Both the position numbers and the translations under genes were made by a program. 64,000 bases of DNA, from assembly GCF_035953295.1 (NCBI RefSeq), contig NZ_CP108370.1:5299001-5363000 (forward strand), read 5' to 3'. This document shows, piece by piece, positions 1-8,436 of this stretch. This DNA comes from Streptomyces sp. NBC_01335 (lineage in GTDB: Bacteria > Actinomycetota > Actinomycetes > Streptomycetales > Streptomycetaceae). The notes beneath the pieces are model-generated. The model saw only the letters and a list, made by a program, of their open reading frames with translations. It ran no database searches and was not told the origin of the DNA. Numbering within the stretch: position 1 is the first letter of the stretch; each line of letters starts with the position of its first letter.

Positions 1-1
1 G

Positions 2-1795
2 AGCGCGCGCCAGGACGAACCGGGCGGCCGCCTCGCCCGGCTCGTGACGGGCAGCGGGGGCGCCTACGGCCGCCGCGAGCGCCGGCGCTTCACGGCGCAT
101 CTGACGGCGCTCGCCACGGCGGTCAGCGCCTCTGGCGTCGGCACACCGGTGTCCGCCGGGAGCGAGGCGCCGGGAGGGGCCGGGCGGGCGGCGGACGGAT
201 CGGCCGGACTCTTCGCCGAAGCGCTCTACGGACTCGCCGAACTGGCCCGGGAACACGGCGGACTGCCCACCGCGCTCCGCTCCGAGACGGCCCTGCGCGT
301 GCTGGAGACCGCCTGCCGCGCCCGGGGCACCGGCCGCACCGTCCAGCGCGCCACCGTCACCGACCACCTGGCCTTCGCCACCGAACTCGCCCGTCTGCTG
401 CTGCCGCTCTCGCTCGACTGGTACACCGCCGAGGCGCTCGGCGGCGTGGACGTCTGCCACGCGGCCTCCGGCGGCACCGCCGCCCTCCCCGGACTGCTGG
501 CCAAACGCTTCTTCGGCGTTCCCCTCCTGGTCACCGAGCACGGGCTGCCGCTCCGCACGCACTACCTCTCCGCCACGGACGCGCCGTTCGGTGCTCCGGT
601 ACGCGCCCTGCTCGCCAACCTCCACGCGCTCCTGGCGGCCGAGGTCTACCGCCAGGCCGCCGTCGTCACCCCCGGCAACACTCACGTACGCCGCTGGCAG
701 CAGCGCTGCGGCGCGGACGCCGCGAAGCTGCGCACGGTCTACCCGGGCATGGAGACCGGGCGCTTCCCGCAGGTGGGCGAGGGCGACAGCGCCGGACCGG
801 ACACCCTGGTGTGGGTGGGCCGGGTCGAGCCCGCCAAGGACCTCGTCGCCCTGCTGCACGCCTTCGCCGAGGTGCACCGGGCCGAACCCGGGGCCCGGCT
901 GCGGATCTTCGGCGCCCCCGCCGAAGGAGCCGAAGGCGCCGCGTACCTCGCGCACTGCCGCGCCCTGGCGGAGCTGCTCTTTCCCGGGACCACCGGTGAC
1001 GGGGGCGAGGACGGTACGGGGAGCGCTGGCCCGGACCGGGACGACGCCGGGGACGCGGACGCGCGGGGGACGGGGGAGTCCGGGGCCTCGGGGCCCGGGG
1101 CCCCGGAAAGCCCGGTCGCCTTCGAGGAGATCGGCGGAGCTGCCGGAGCGGACGATCTCGCCGGAGCGTACGCGGCGGGCGGGGTCGTCGTGCTGTCCAG
1201 CGTCGTCGAGGGCTTCCCGATCAGCCTGGTGGAAGCGATGTTCTGCGGCCGGGCCACCGTCTCGACGGACGTGGGCGCGGTGGTCGAGGTCATCGGCGGC
1301 ACCGGCCTCGTGGTCCCCCCGCGCGACACCCCGGCGCTCGCGGACGCCTGCCTCGCGCTGCTGCGCGACCCGGAGCGCCGTGCGCGCCTGGGCGAGGCGG
1401 CGCGGGCGCGGGCGCTCGAACTCTTCACCGTGGAGCAGAACCTCGCCGCCTTCCGCTCGCTCTACCAGGAGCTCACCACGGGCCACCCGCCGCACCCGAC
1501 GGGCACCGCCCCGACGGGCACCGCCCCGACGGGTACCGCCCCGACGGGCACCGTCCCGGCCGCCGACGGCCCGGCGGGGGCCGGGAGCGCGCGGAGCGGC
1601 GGAGCACCGGACGTCTCGACGCCCCGCCCCTTCGCGGCCCCGGCCGAGGAGTACGTACGCCAGGGCCGGCCCCGTACCGAACCGGCGGGGCGACGGCCCG
1701 TCAGGGCGGCCGCCGGGCGGACCCCGGCCTGGGCCGCGGCACCCGAGAAGGTCGGCGCCGGCGCGACGGCCGGAGCGGGGGACGGCGATGCGTGA
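2..1795 (+). CDS. PelF-like (DUF3492) family 4 glycosyltransferase, 5' end outside window
   Basis: Retaining GT-B glycosyltransferase, probably cytoplasmic, using a nucleotide sugar for polysaccharide synthesis. The frame is open to base 2, so the true start lies upstream; the GTG at 44 is internal. The N-terminal part (EHGLPLRTHY, AALPGLLAKRFFGVPLLVTEHG) matches DUF3492/PelF. The GT4 half has VWVGRVEPAKD and the donor-binding E-x7-E region SSVVEGFPISLVEAMFCG followed by GAVVEVIGG. A Gly/Asp/Ala-rich insertion of about 50 residues (roughly bases 990-1115) interrupts the C-terminal Rossmann domain, and the tail carries four PTGTA repeats. The next gene follows 52 bases downstream. PelF synthesises Pel polysaccharide in Pseudomonas; the substrate here is inferred only from context. 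Confidence 0.85.
   Translation, partial: SARQDEPGGRLARLVTGSGGAYGRRERRRFTAHLTALATAVSASGVGTPVSAGSEAPGGAGRAADGSAGLFAEALYGLAELAREHGGLPTALRSETALRVLETACRARGTGRTVQRATVTDHLAFATELARLLLPLSLDWYTAEALGGVDVCHAASGGTAALPGLLAKRFFGVPLLVTEHGLPLRTHYLSATDAPFGAPVRALLANLHALLAAEVYRQAAVVTPGNTHVRRWQQRCGADAAKLRTVYPGMETGRFPQVGEGDSAGPDTLVWVGRVEPAKDLVALLHAFAEVHRAEPGARLRIFGAPAEGAEGAAYLAHCRALAELLFPGTTGDGGEDGTGSAGPDRDDAGDADARGTGESGASGPGAPESPVAFEEIGGAAGADDLAGAYAAGGVVVLSSVVEGFPISLVEAMFCGRATVSTDVGAVVEVIGGTGLVVPPRDTPALADACLALLRDPERRARLGEAARARALELFTVEQNLAAFRSLYQELTTGHPPHPTGTAPTGTAPTGTAPTGTVPAADGPAGAGSARSGGAPDVSTPRPFAAPAEEYVRQGRPRTEPAGRRPVRAAAGRTPAWAAAPEKVGAGATAGAGDGDA
1496..1555 (+). repeat. 15-bp tandem repeat, four copies, inside the glycosyltransferase gene
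   Basis: Four head-to-tail copies of CCGACGGGCACCGCC, the last two with single substitutions, encode PTGTA repeats in the C-terminal tail. The unit is a multiple of three, so copy-number change would keep the frame. Confidence 0.9.
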
Positions 1796-1847
1796 CCCCC
1801 TCGACCACCTGTCCGCCCCGGGCAACGAACCGTACGGAGGAACCCTC

Positions 1848-3197
1848 ATGGGCCGCGCGCCCGAAGCCCTCGACGTGCCGAACGGTCCCTCGCCCGCGAC
1901 CGCGTCACCCGCCCCGGAGGCCGGACCCGTCCCGGCGGAGCCGGTCACGGCGGAACACGGTGCGACGGAACACGTCCCGGCCGGACACGTCCCCCAGGTG
2001 GACGCGGAGGCCGAACCGGCGGAGGCGGAACCCGTGGGGGCGGAACCCGTGAAGGCGGAGCCCACGGAGGTGGCAGGCGCCGCGCCGGCCGTCCCCGCCC
2101 CGAGGACCGTCCCCGCCCCGAGGGCCGTCCCCGCGTCGGCCGACCCCGTGCGCGCCCTGCTGCACCGCCACCGCGAGCTCTGCGAGCGCGCCGTCGACCC
2201 GCTGGAGATCGCCGCCGGTCTGGAGGCGCACGGGCTCACGGACCGGGCCGCCGCCCGCTACCGCCACCGGGACGTCTTCTCGCTGGCCGAGGAGCTCTAC
2301 GCCCGGGTTCCCCGGCCCGCCACCGGCCCGGTCCGGGCGGTCGCCGACCGTCGGGCCGGTCACGAACCCGGCCACCGCGCCGCCTGGAGCCTGCACGCCC
2401 TGCTGCCCGGGGCCGCCTGCCTCGCCACCGTCGGGGCGCTCCGGGTGACGGAGGGGGCGCTCGGCACCGGCGCGCGGAACGTCCTGACGGCCGCCGGCGT
2501 CCTGCTGGTCTGCCTCGCGCTCCGGTCCGCCCTGGCCGCCGGCCCGCTGCACGCCCCTGCGGGCTCCGGCCGGACCGCCCGCTACACCTGCTGGCTCCTC
2601 GGCTACGCGGTGTACGGGGAGGAACTGCTCGCCCAGGTCCTCAGCGGTGGCCCCGACGGCCACTGGCCCGGCACCCCGGCCCCGCTCCTCGGCCTCTCCC
2701 TCGCCGTGGTCCCGGCCGCCTGGTGCGCCCACATCTTCGCCGTGCACGCCCGGCGCAGACTCGGCGGCAGCCGGGCGCTGGAGGAGTTCGGCGCGGGGGT
2801 GCGCCCCGTACTGCTGACGAGCGTCGCGCTCTTCCTCGCCGCCCTCCTGCCGCTCATGCTCCTCGCGGACCTCGGGTACGGCGGACACGGCGTCCCGCTC
2901 TCGGCCTACGCCCTCGGGCTGCTGCTCTTCCTGGCCCGGCTGGAGACCGCGCACGGCCTCCCGGCCCCCGCCGTCACCGCGCTGGCCGCCGCCTGCGCGG
3001 TCGAGGCGGCGGCCCCGCTCCTCGTGCTGAGCGGCCGGCTGCCCGGCCTCGGCCTGCTGGCCCGGCCCGTGGACCTGCTGGTGATGACGGGCGGTACCGG
3101 CGCGGTACCCGCCCTGGCCTGCGGCGGAGCCGCGCTAGGGCTGCTGGCGCACGCAGCCGTCGCGCTCTCCCGCGCCTCCGCCCACCACCGTCACTGA
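1848..3197 (+). CDS. Polytopic membrane protein of the polysaccharide operon
   Basis: The ATG at 1848 has GGAGG seven bases upstream; an ATG at 1788, overlapping the previous stop, lacks a comparable site. The 449-residue product has a Pro/Glu/Ala-rich N-terminal tract with repeats such as AEPVGAEP, a short soluble region at about 100-170 (LLHRHRELCERAVDPLEIAAGLEAH ahead of an LAEELYARVP motif), then about seven or eight hydrophobic helices to the C-terminus, ending HHRH. I do not recognise a Pfam family. Position after a PelF-like transferase suggests a transport or scaffold partner, as PelG/PelE are for PelF, but I see no specific sequence resemblance to those. Confidence 0.8.
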   Translation: MGRAPEALDVPNGPSPATASPAPEAGPVPAEPVTAEHGATEHVPAGHVPQVDAEAEPAEAEPVGAEPVKAEPTEVAGAAPAVPAPRTVPAPRAVPASADPVRALLHRHRELCERAVDPLEIAAGLEAHGLTDRAAARYRHRDVFSLAEELYARVPRPATGPVRAVADRRAGHEPGHRAAWSLHALLPGAACLATVGALRVTEGALGTGARNVLTAAGVLLVCLALRSALAAGPLHAPAGSGRTARYTCWLLGYAVYGEELLAQVLSGGPDGHWPGTPAPLLGLSLAVVPAAWCAHIFAVHARRRLGGSRALEEFGAGVRPVLLTSVALFLAALLPLMLLADLGYGGHGVPLSAYALGLLLFLARLETAHGLPAPAVTALAAACAVEAAAPLLVLSGRLPGLGLLARPVDLLVMTGGTGAVPALACGGAALGLLAHAAVALSRASAHHRH

Positions 3198-3470
3198 CCC
3201 CCGCGCGCACCGACGCGGCGCGCACCGACACCGCGCACCGACCCGCGCACCGGACCGCGCGCACCGGCCGCGAGGGGCGCCGCCGCCGGACCCTGCCCGG
3301 TCCGGCCGACGACCGCACCACCGCGCACGACCGCACCACCGCGCACCGACCACCCGCGCACCATCCCGTACCACCGCGCACCACCCCGTACTTCCCGCCC
3401 ACCGCCCGCGGAGCCGATCCCGCGGGAGATCCGTACCGCACACGCCTTTCCCACCAAGGAGAAACCGGAC
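3198..3470. other. Intergenic tract rich in CGCACCGAC-type short repeats
   Basis: Between the membrane protein and the epimerase leader. The first 180 bases are built from irregular copies of CGCACCGAC, GACCGCACCACCGCGCAC and ACCACCGCGCACC. I see no convincing protein, RNA gene or terminator. The last 20 bases carry the AAGGAG site of the leader ORF. Confidence 0.6.
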
Positions 3471-3530
3471 ATGACCCGCCGACCCGCCGCACCGGCCACG
3501 CGCCGCCGGCACCCAGGGAGTGCACGATGA
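3471..3530 (+). CDS. 19-residue leader peptide coupled to the epimerase
   Basis: A 20-codon ORF, MTRRPAAPATRRRHPGSAR, begins with ATG nine bases after AAGGAG (3456-3461). Its TGA overlaps the ATG of the next gene as ATGA (3527-3530), the classic arrangement for translational coupling. The peptide is Arg/Pro-rich with no recognisable domain. It may simply deliver ribosomes to the epimerase start or act as a regulatory leader. Translation is not proven. Confidence 0.5.
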   Translation: MTRRPAAPATRRRHPGSAR

Positions 3531-4492
3531 GGGTTCTGCTGCTCGGCGCCAACGGATTCCTCGGCCGCTTCGTCGCGGACCGCCTGCTGGCCGACCCGGC
3601 CGTCCACCTCACGGCCCTCGGCCGGGGCGACGACGCCGACGTACGGTTCGACCTCGCGGGCGGCAGCCCCGGGGCGCTCACCCGCTTCCTGGACGCCGTC
3701 CACCCCGGGGTCGTCGTCAACTGCGCCGGGGCCACCCGGGGCCAGGCCCGCGAACTGACCCGGCACAACACCGTCGCCGTCGCCACCGTCTGCGAGGCAC
3801 TGCGCCGCAGCGGCTGCGGGGCGCGGCTCGTCCAGGTCGGCTGCGCCTCGGAGTACGGGCCCTCGCAGCCCGGGTCCTCCACCGCCGAGGACGCCGTGCC
3901 GCGCCCCGGCGGCCCGTACGGCGTCAGCAAGCTCGCCGCCACCGAACTCGTCCTCGGCTCCGGGCTCGACGCGGTCGTGCTGCGGGTCTTCTCGCCGGTC
4001 GGCCCCGGCACTCCGGCCGGCTCCCCGCTCGGCCGGCTCGCCGAGGCCATGCGCCGTGCGATGCAGTCCGGCGACGGCGAGCTGAAGCTCAGCGGGCTCG
4101 GCGTCCAGCGCGACTTCGTGGACGTACGGGACGTGGCGCGGGCCGTGCACGCCGCCTCGCTCTCCGCCGCCCAGGGCGTCGTCAACATCGGTACCGGCCG
4201 GGCCGTCCGGCTGCGCGACGCCGCAGCCGTCCTCGCCCGGGTCTCCGGGTTCGCCGGTGTGCTGCACGAGTTGGAGGCACCGCCCGGCCGTCTCCCGATC
4301 GGCGCCCAGCGCACCTCCGCCGAATCGGTGATGGAGCACCTCGCGGCCACCCCGTCGCCCTACCCGGACGGCTGCGGCGCCTGGCAGCAGGCCGACGTGC
4401 GCACCGCCCGCGACCGACTGGGCTGGCGCCCCCGGATCAACCTGGAGGAGTCCCTCGCCGATATCTGGATGGAGGCGGCGTGCCGCATCTGA
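3527..4492 (+). CDS. NAD-dependent sugar-nucleotide epimerase (extended SDR)
   Basis: A 321-residue extended short-chain dehydrogenase, probably acting on a UDP- or dTDP-sugar in the cytoplasm. The N-terminal Rossmann motif is MRVLLLGANGFLG (GxxGxxG), the catalytic pair is in GGPYGVSKLAATE (YxxxK), with VGCASEYG as the Ser/Tyr region and a C-terminal substrate-binding domain (QRDFVDVRDVARAV, INLEESLADIW). The start is preceded by AGGGAG and overlaps the stop of the leader ORF. By position it should supply the sugar donor for the PelF-like transferase, the role of PelX or Uge3 in related fungal and bacterial systems. Substrate specificity cannot be read from sequence. Confidence 0.88.
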   Translation: MRVLLLGANGFLGRFVADRLLADPAVHLTALGRGDDADVRFDLAGGSPGALTRFLDAVHPGVVVNCAGATRGQARELTRHNTVAVATVCEALRRSGCGARLVQVGCASEYGPSQPGSSTAEDAVPRPGGPYGVSKLAATELVLGSGLDAVVLRVFSPVGPGTPAGSPLGRLAEAMRRAMQSGDGELKLSGLGVQRDFVDVRDVARAVHAASLSAAQGVVNIGTGRAVRLRDAAAVLARVSGFAGVLHELEAPPGRLPIGAQRTSAESVMEHLAATPSPYPDGCGAWQQADVRTARDRLGWRPRINLEESLADIWMEAACRI

Positions 4493-4533
4493 CCGGCACG
4501 GGAACGGCCCGCCGGGCGAGCGGCAATGAGCAG

Positions 4534-5313
4534 ATGGGTTTCGGTGTGCCTGGATACGCTCACCCGTTGCTCGCGCCCACGGAGTGGGCGGAACTCACCC
4601 GCCCCGGTACACCGTTGCACTGGGCGGTCCTCAACATCGCGGACGGGCCGGGCACCCGGCCCGACCCGCACTGCCTGGAAGCGGCCGGAAAGCTGCACAA
4701 CGCCCGGGAGCGCGCCCTGCAGGGGTGCGCTCCCGGCGCCGGCGCCCCGGGCGGCCGGCTGCTCGGACACCTCGATCTGGTCCACGGGGCGCGGCCGTTC
4801 GGTGATCTCGTCGTGGACGCCAAGCGGTTCCTGGACTGGTACCGGGTCGGCGGCTTCTACCTCGGCCGCTGCCCCACCGAGCGGGCCGGCCTCCCGGCGG
4901 TCCGCCGGCTCACCGCCACCCTGCGCGAACTGGTCGCGCAGAGCGAGATCGACCAGGGTGCCCCGGCCGGTGACGGCGGGCGGATCGTGCTGGGGCTCGG
5001 CACCCATCCGTACCCCGGCTACGCCGAGGCCGCCGACCAGCTCGTCACCTTCCAGGGGGCCTGGCCCGACTACCGCTGGTCGCAGGTGGCCCAGTGGACC
5101 GCCGAGTACCCGCCCGAGCGGTTCGCGCACTTCGTCCACGGCGTCCCGCGCACCCACCTCGACGAGGCGATGCGCATCGCGCGGTGGCAGGGCGCCGGCA
5201 CGATCTTCTTCACCGACCGGGACGGACGTAACCGGCAAACCGATCCATTCGCGGCGCTGCCCGGTTACTGGGACGAAATCGTCTCGCGGATCGGACCGGG
5301 TATCTCGGAATGA
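4534..5313 (+). CDS. Spherulin-4 / GH135-like protein
   Basis: A 259-residue protein matching the spherulin-4 (Sph3-like, GH135) TIM-barrel family: AVLNIADGPG near the N-terminus, a GHLDLVHGARPFGDLVVDA strand, DWYRVGGFYLG, and LGTHPYPGYAEAADQLVTF near residue 155-180. Family members cleave alpha-1,4-N-acetylgalactosaminyl linkages during exopolysaccharide export. In members I remember, the strand after the DWY segment ends GxFFDE, with the acidic pair catalytic; here the equivalent is GGFYLGR, so the enzyme may be inactive or use other residues. No signal peptide is visible from the ATG at 4534. It closes the polysaccharide operon; the moeZ promoter overlaps its stop codon. Confidence 0.8.
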   Translation: MGFGVPGYAHPLLAPTEWAELTRPGTPLHWAVLNIADGPGTRPDPHCLEAAGKLHNARERALQGCAPGAGAPGGRLLGHLDLVHGARPFGDLVVDAKRFLDWYRVGGFYLGRCPTERAGLPAVRRLTATLRELVAQSEIDQGAPAGDGGRIVLGLGTHPYPGYAEAADQLVTFQGAWPDYRWSQVAQWTAEYPPERFAHFVHGVPRTHLDEAMRIARWQGAGTIFFTDRDGRNRQTDPFAALPGYWDEIVSRIGPGISE

Positions 5314-5332
5314 GTGAGGGCGTGGCAGTGTT
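5307..5332 (+). promoter_or_regulatory. SigR-type promoter for moeZ
   Basis: GGAAT (5307-5311), exactly 18 bases, then GTT (5330-5332), matching the SigR consensus. It sits about 67 bases before the moeZ GTG and overlaps the preceding gene's stop. The leader between them also has TACGTA repeated at 5349 and 5361, forming a small inverted repeat. Confidence 0.65.
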
Positions 5333-5398
5333 ACCGGGAGAACAACCGTACGTAACTGAAGTACGTAGAAACCGACCACCTGCATTGTTGAGGTTCCT

Positions 5399-6577
5399 GT
5401 GTCGCTGCCACCCTTGGTCGAGCCGGCTGCCGAGCTCACCGTCGATGAGGTCCGCAGGTACTCCCGCCACCTGATCATCCCGGATGTCGGGATGGACGGA
5501 CAGAAGCGGCTGAAGAACGCGAAGGTGCTCTGTGTCGGCGCCGGCGGCCTCGGCTCGCCCGCGCTGATGTACCTGGCCGCCGCCGGCGTCGGCACGCTCG
5601 GCATCGTGGAGTTCGACGAGGTCGACGAGTCGAACCTGCAGCGCCAGATCATCCACAGCCAGGCCGACATCGGCCGCTCCAAGGCCGAATCGGCCAAGGA
5701 CTCGGTGCTGGGCATCAACCCGTACGTGAACGTGATCCTGCACGAGGAGCGGCTCGAAGCCGAGAACGTGCTGGAGATCTTCGCCCAGTACGACCTGATC
5801 GTGGACGGCACGGACAACTTCGCCACCCGCTATCTCGTCAACGACGCGGCCGTACTGCTGAACAAGCCGTACGTCTGGGGCTCCATCTACCGGTTCGACG
5901 GACAGGCGTCCGTGTTCTGGTCCGAGCACGGCCCCTGCTACCGCTGCCTCTACCCGGAGCCGCCCCCGCCGGGCATGGTTCCCTCCTGCGCCGAGGGCGG
6001 GGTGCTGGGCGTGCTCTGCGCGTCCATCGGCTCCATCCAGGTCACCGAGGCCATCAAGCTGCTCGCCGGTGTCGGCGACCCGCTCGTCGGCCGTCTGATG
6101 ATCTACGACGCGCTGGAGATGCAGTACCGCCAGGTCAAGGTGCGCAAGGACCCCGACTGCGCGGTCTGCGGCGAGAACCCGACCGTCACCGAGCTCATCG
6201 ACTACGAGGCCTTCTGCGGCGTCGTGTCCGAGGAGGCGCAGGAGGCGGCGCTCGGCTCCACGATCACTCCCAAGCAGCTCAAGGAGTGGATCGACGCCGA
6301 CGAGAAGATCGAGATCATCGACGTCCGCGAGCCGAACGAGTACGAGATCGTCTCGATCCCGGGCGCCAAGCTGATCCCGAAGAACGAGTTCCTGATGGGC
6401 AACGCCCTCCAGGGCCTGCCGCAGGACAAGCGCATCGTCCTGCACTGCAAGACCGGTGTCCGCAGCGCCGAGGTCCTCGCGGTCCTCAAGTCGGCGGGCT
6501 TCGCCGACGCGGTGCACGTGGGCGGCGGCGTCATCGGCTGGGTCAACCAGATCGAGCCGTCGAAGCCGGTCTACTAG
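5399..6577 (+). CDS. moeZ: MoeZ: sulfur-carrier adenylyltransferase/sulfurtransferase
   Basis: A 392-residue two-domain enzyme that adenylates the C-terminal glycine of small sulfur carriers (ThiS, MoaD, CysO, natural-product carriers) and passes persulfide sulfur to them. The E1-like domain (about 15-265) has GAGGLGSPALMYL for ATP, VDGTDNF, and paired zinc ligands CYRC and CAVC. The rhodanese domain (about 285-392) has the loop LHCKTGVRSAE with its catalytic cysteine. The GTG start follows a SigR-type promoter by about 65 bases, fitting the role of thiol and sulfur chemistry in disulphide stress. A strong shared terminator follows. Confidence 0.95.
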   Translation: MSLPPLVEPAAELTVDEVRRYSRHLIIPDVGMDGQKRLKNAKVLCVGAGGLGSPALMYLAAAGVGTLGIVEFDEVDESNLQRQIIHSQADIGRSKAESAKDSVLGINPYVNVILHEERLEAENVLEIFAQYDLIVDGTDNFATRYLVNDAAVLLNKPYVWGSIYRFDGQASVFWSEHGPCYRCLYPEPPPPGMVPSCAEGGVLGVLCASIGSIQVTEAIKLLAGVGDPLVGRLMIYDALEMQYRQVKVRKDPDCAVCGENPTVTELIDYEAFCGVVSEEAQEAALGSTITPKQLKEWIDADEKIEIIDVREPNEYEIVSIPGAKLIPKNEFLMGNALQGLPQDKRIVLHCKTGVRSAEVLAVLKSAGFADAVHVGGGVIGWVNQIEPSKPVY

Positions 6578-6598
6578 GCCGTGCCCTAGGCCGTGTGT

Positions 6599-6645
6599 CG
6601 AAGAGGGGCCGCGCCACGGAGTGATCGTGGCGCGGCCCCTCTTCG
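6599..6645. terminator. Bidirectional terminator between moeZ and the S33 peptidase
   Basis: A perfect 20-bp stem (6599-6618 with 6626-6645) around a 7-base loop lies between two convergent genes. Confidence 0.9.
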
Positions 6646-6672
6646 CGTACCCGGACCCGTGTCCGTGCCGTG

Positions 6673-8259
6673 TCAGGACGAGCAGACCGAGCCGTCCGCC
6701 GGGATCTTCCCGTCCAGGAAGTAGGCGTCCGTCCTCGCGGTCACGCAGGTGCCGTTGCCGTAGGAGCCGTGACCCTCGCCCTTGTTGGTGAGCATCACGC
6801 CGACGCCCTTGCCGAGTTCGTCCGCCATCCGCTTCGCGCCCTCGTACGGGGTCGCCGGGTCGCCGGTCGTCCCGATCACCAGGATCGGCGCCGCGCCCGG
6901 GGCGCTCGCCTCCGGGGTGTCGTGCTCCCCGGCCACCGGCCAGTCCGCGCACCAGCCGGCGGTGTCCCAGGCGAGGAACGGGCCGAAGACCGGCGAGAGC
7001 TTCCGGAACTCCGGCAGCAGCGCCCGGGCCTCGTCGGCGGTCGGCCGCGCCGTGCTGTCCGCGCAGGAGATGGCCCGCTGGGACTGCGACATCGTGTCGT
7101 AGTGCCCGTTCTCGTCCCGGCCGTTGTACGAATCGGCGAGCGCGAGCAGTGTGTTGCCGGTGCCGTTGTTCTCCGCCTCGTCGAGCGCCTGCGTCAGCGC
7201 CGGCCAGTTGCTCTGCGAGTAGAGGGGAGCCACGATCCCGGTGACGGCGAGCGACTCGGTGAGCATGCGGCCGGAGTCGGTCGGCAGCGGGTCCTTGTCC
7301 AGCTTCGCGAGCAGCCGGGCGATGCGCGCGCTTCCCGCCTCCGGGTCCTCGCCCCGGTCCTTGAGGTAGTCCTCCAGTGCGCGCTGGAAGCCCGTCGCCT
7401 GGTTCCGGGCGTGCCCGAGCGTGTCCGCCGTGGGGTCCACGACCGCGTCCAGCACCACCCGGCCGACGTTCTCCGGGAAGAGGTGGGCGTACGTACCGCC
7501 CAGCTCCGTGCCGTAGGACATGCCGAAGTAGTACAGCTTCGAGTCGCCGAGCACCTGGCGGATCAGGTCCATGTCGCGGGCGGTGTTGGTGGTCGTCAGG
7601 TACGGCAGGATCGTGCCGGAGCCCTTCTCGCAGCCGGCGCCCATGTCCGCGCCGTCCTTCAGGAAGGCCGCCTCCTCCGCCGGAGTGTCCGGGGTCATGT
7701 CGACGCGTTTCAGGGCCGCTTCGGTCGCGCCGTCGCTCCGGCAGTCCACCCCCTCGCTGGCGGCGACCCCGCGCGGGTCGAAACTGACCAGGTCGTAGCG
7801 GGAGTTGAGCTTTCCGTACGAGCTCGCCGCCTGGGGCAGGATGCTCACCCCGGAGCCTCCCGGGCCGCCGAAGTTGAAGAGGAGCGAACCGATCCGCTCC
7901 TTGGCGGAGGTCGCCTGACGCTTGATCAGGGCGATGCCGATCGTCTCCCCGTCCGGCTTCCGGTAGTCCAGCGGCACCTGGACGGTGGCGCACCGCCAGC
8001 GGCTGCCGGGCGCCTCACCGCCCTCGGGGGCCTCGCACTTCTGCCAGTCGGCCTTCTGCGAGGTGAGCGCGGCCGGCAGCGCGGTGCCGGCGGGCGTGGG
8101 CGTGGCGGTCGCGGAGGCGGCCGGAGTCCCGGCGGTCGCGCTGCCCTTGTCCGAGGGGGCGGCCTCCGTCGAGCCGTCGCAGCCCGCGAGCGCGACCGCG
8201 GAGAGCAGCGCCGCCCCCGCCAGAGCCGTGACGCGGCGAGCGCGTGGGTGCATGTGCAT
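6673..8259 (-). CDS. Secreted S33 tripeptidyl aminopeptidase-like lipoprotein
   Basis: A 528-residue alpha/beta hydrolase of the SlpD/SlpE/Tap family, predicted to remove N-terminal peptides from extracellular substrates. The ATG at 8259 gives MHMHPRARRV, a hydrophobic helix and the lipobox LAGC; GGAGG lies 11 bases upstream. A Ser/Thr/Ala-rich linker follows, then LFNFGGPGGSG (oxyanion region), DPRG, the nucleophile elbow GMSYG, the acid in VIGTTGDPATPYE, and the histidine in NKGEGHGSYG. The C-terminal TAP-like domain ends in a cysteine pair. It is the last gene of a minus-strand pair, and its terminator is shared with moeZ. Confidence 0.92.
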   Translation of the reverse strand: MHMHPRARRVTALAGAALLSAVALAGCDGSTEAAPSDKGSATAGTPAASATATPTPAGTALPAALTSQKADWQKCEAPEGGEAPGSRWRCATVQVPLDYRKPDGETIGIALIKRQATSAKERIGSLLFNFGGPGGSGVSILPQAASSYGKLNSRYDLVSFDPRGVAASEGVDCRSDGATEAALKRVDMTPDTPAEEAAFLKDGADMGAGCEKGSGTILPYLTTTNTARDMDLIRQVLGDSKLYYFGMSYGTELGGTYAHLFPENVGRVVLDAVVDPTADTLGHARNQATGFQRALEDYLKDRGEDPEAGSARIARLLAKLDKDPLPTDSGRMLTESLAVTGIVAPLYSQSNWPALTQALDEAENNGTGNTLLALADSYNGRDENGHYDTMSQSQRAISCADSTARPTADEARALLPEFRKLSPVFGPFLAWDTAGWCADWPVAGEHDTPEASAPGAAPILVIGTTGDPATPYEGAKRMADELGKGVGVMLTNKGEGHGSYGNGTCVTARTDAYFLDGKIPADGSVCSS

Positions 8260-8348
8260 GGTGTCGTCGTCCTCCCCGATGCCCAGAACGGTGGACCGCC
8301 CCGGCACGACCTGTGTGCCGCCACGGTAGTGGGGCCGTGGGCAGCGCG

Positions 8349-8386
8349 GGCCGCCGGGAGCCGTACGCACACGCCTCCCGGCGGCC
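8349..8386 (-). terminator. Hairpin downstream of the pseudokinase-membrane protein
   Basis: A 12-bp inverted repeat (8349-8360 with 8375-8386), followed by more GGCCTCCCGG-type repeats, lies between the two minus-strand genes and probably separates them transcriptionally. Confidence 0.55.
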
Positions 8387-8436
8387 GGCGGCCTCCCGGA
8401 GGCGTGCGCGCTCCCGGCCGCCGTACGCCCTTTCGA

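Noticed and set aside
2723..3526. Extension of the epimerase frame upstream to 2723
   Set aside because: It overlaps the membrane-protein gene and a repeat-rich intergenic tract; the Rossmann motif starts exactly at ATG 3527.
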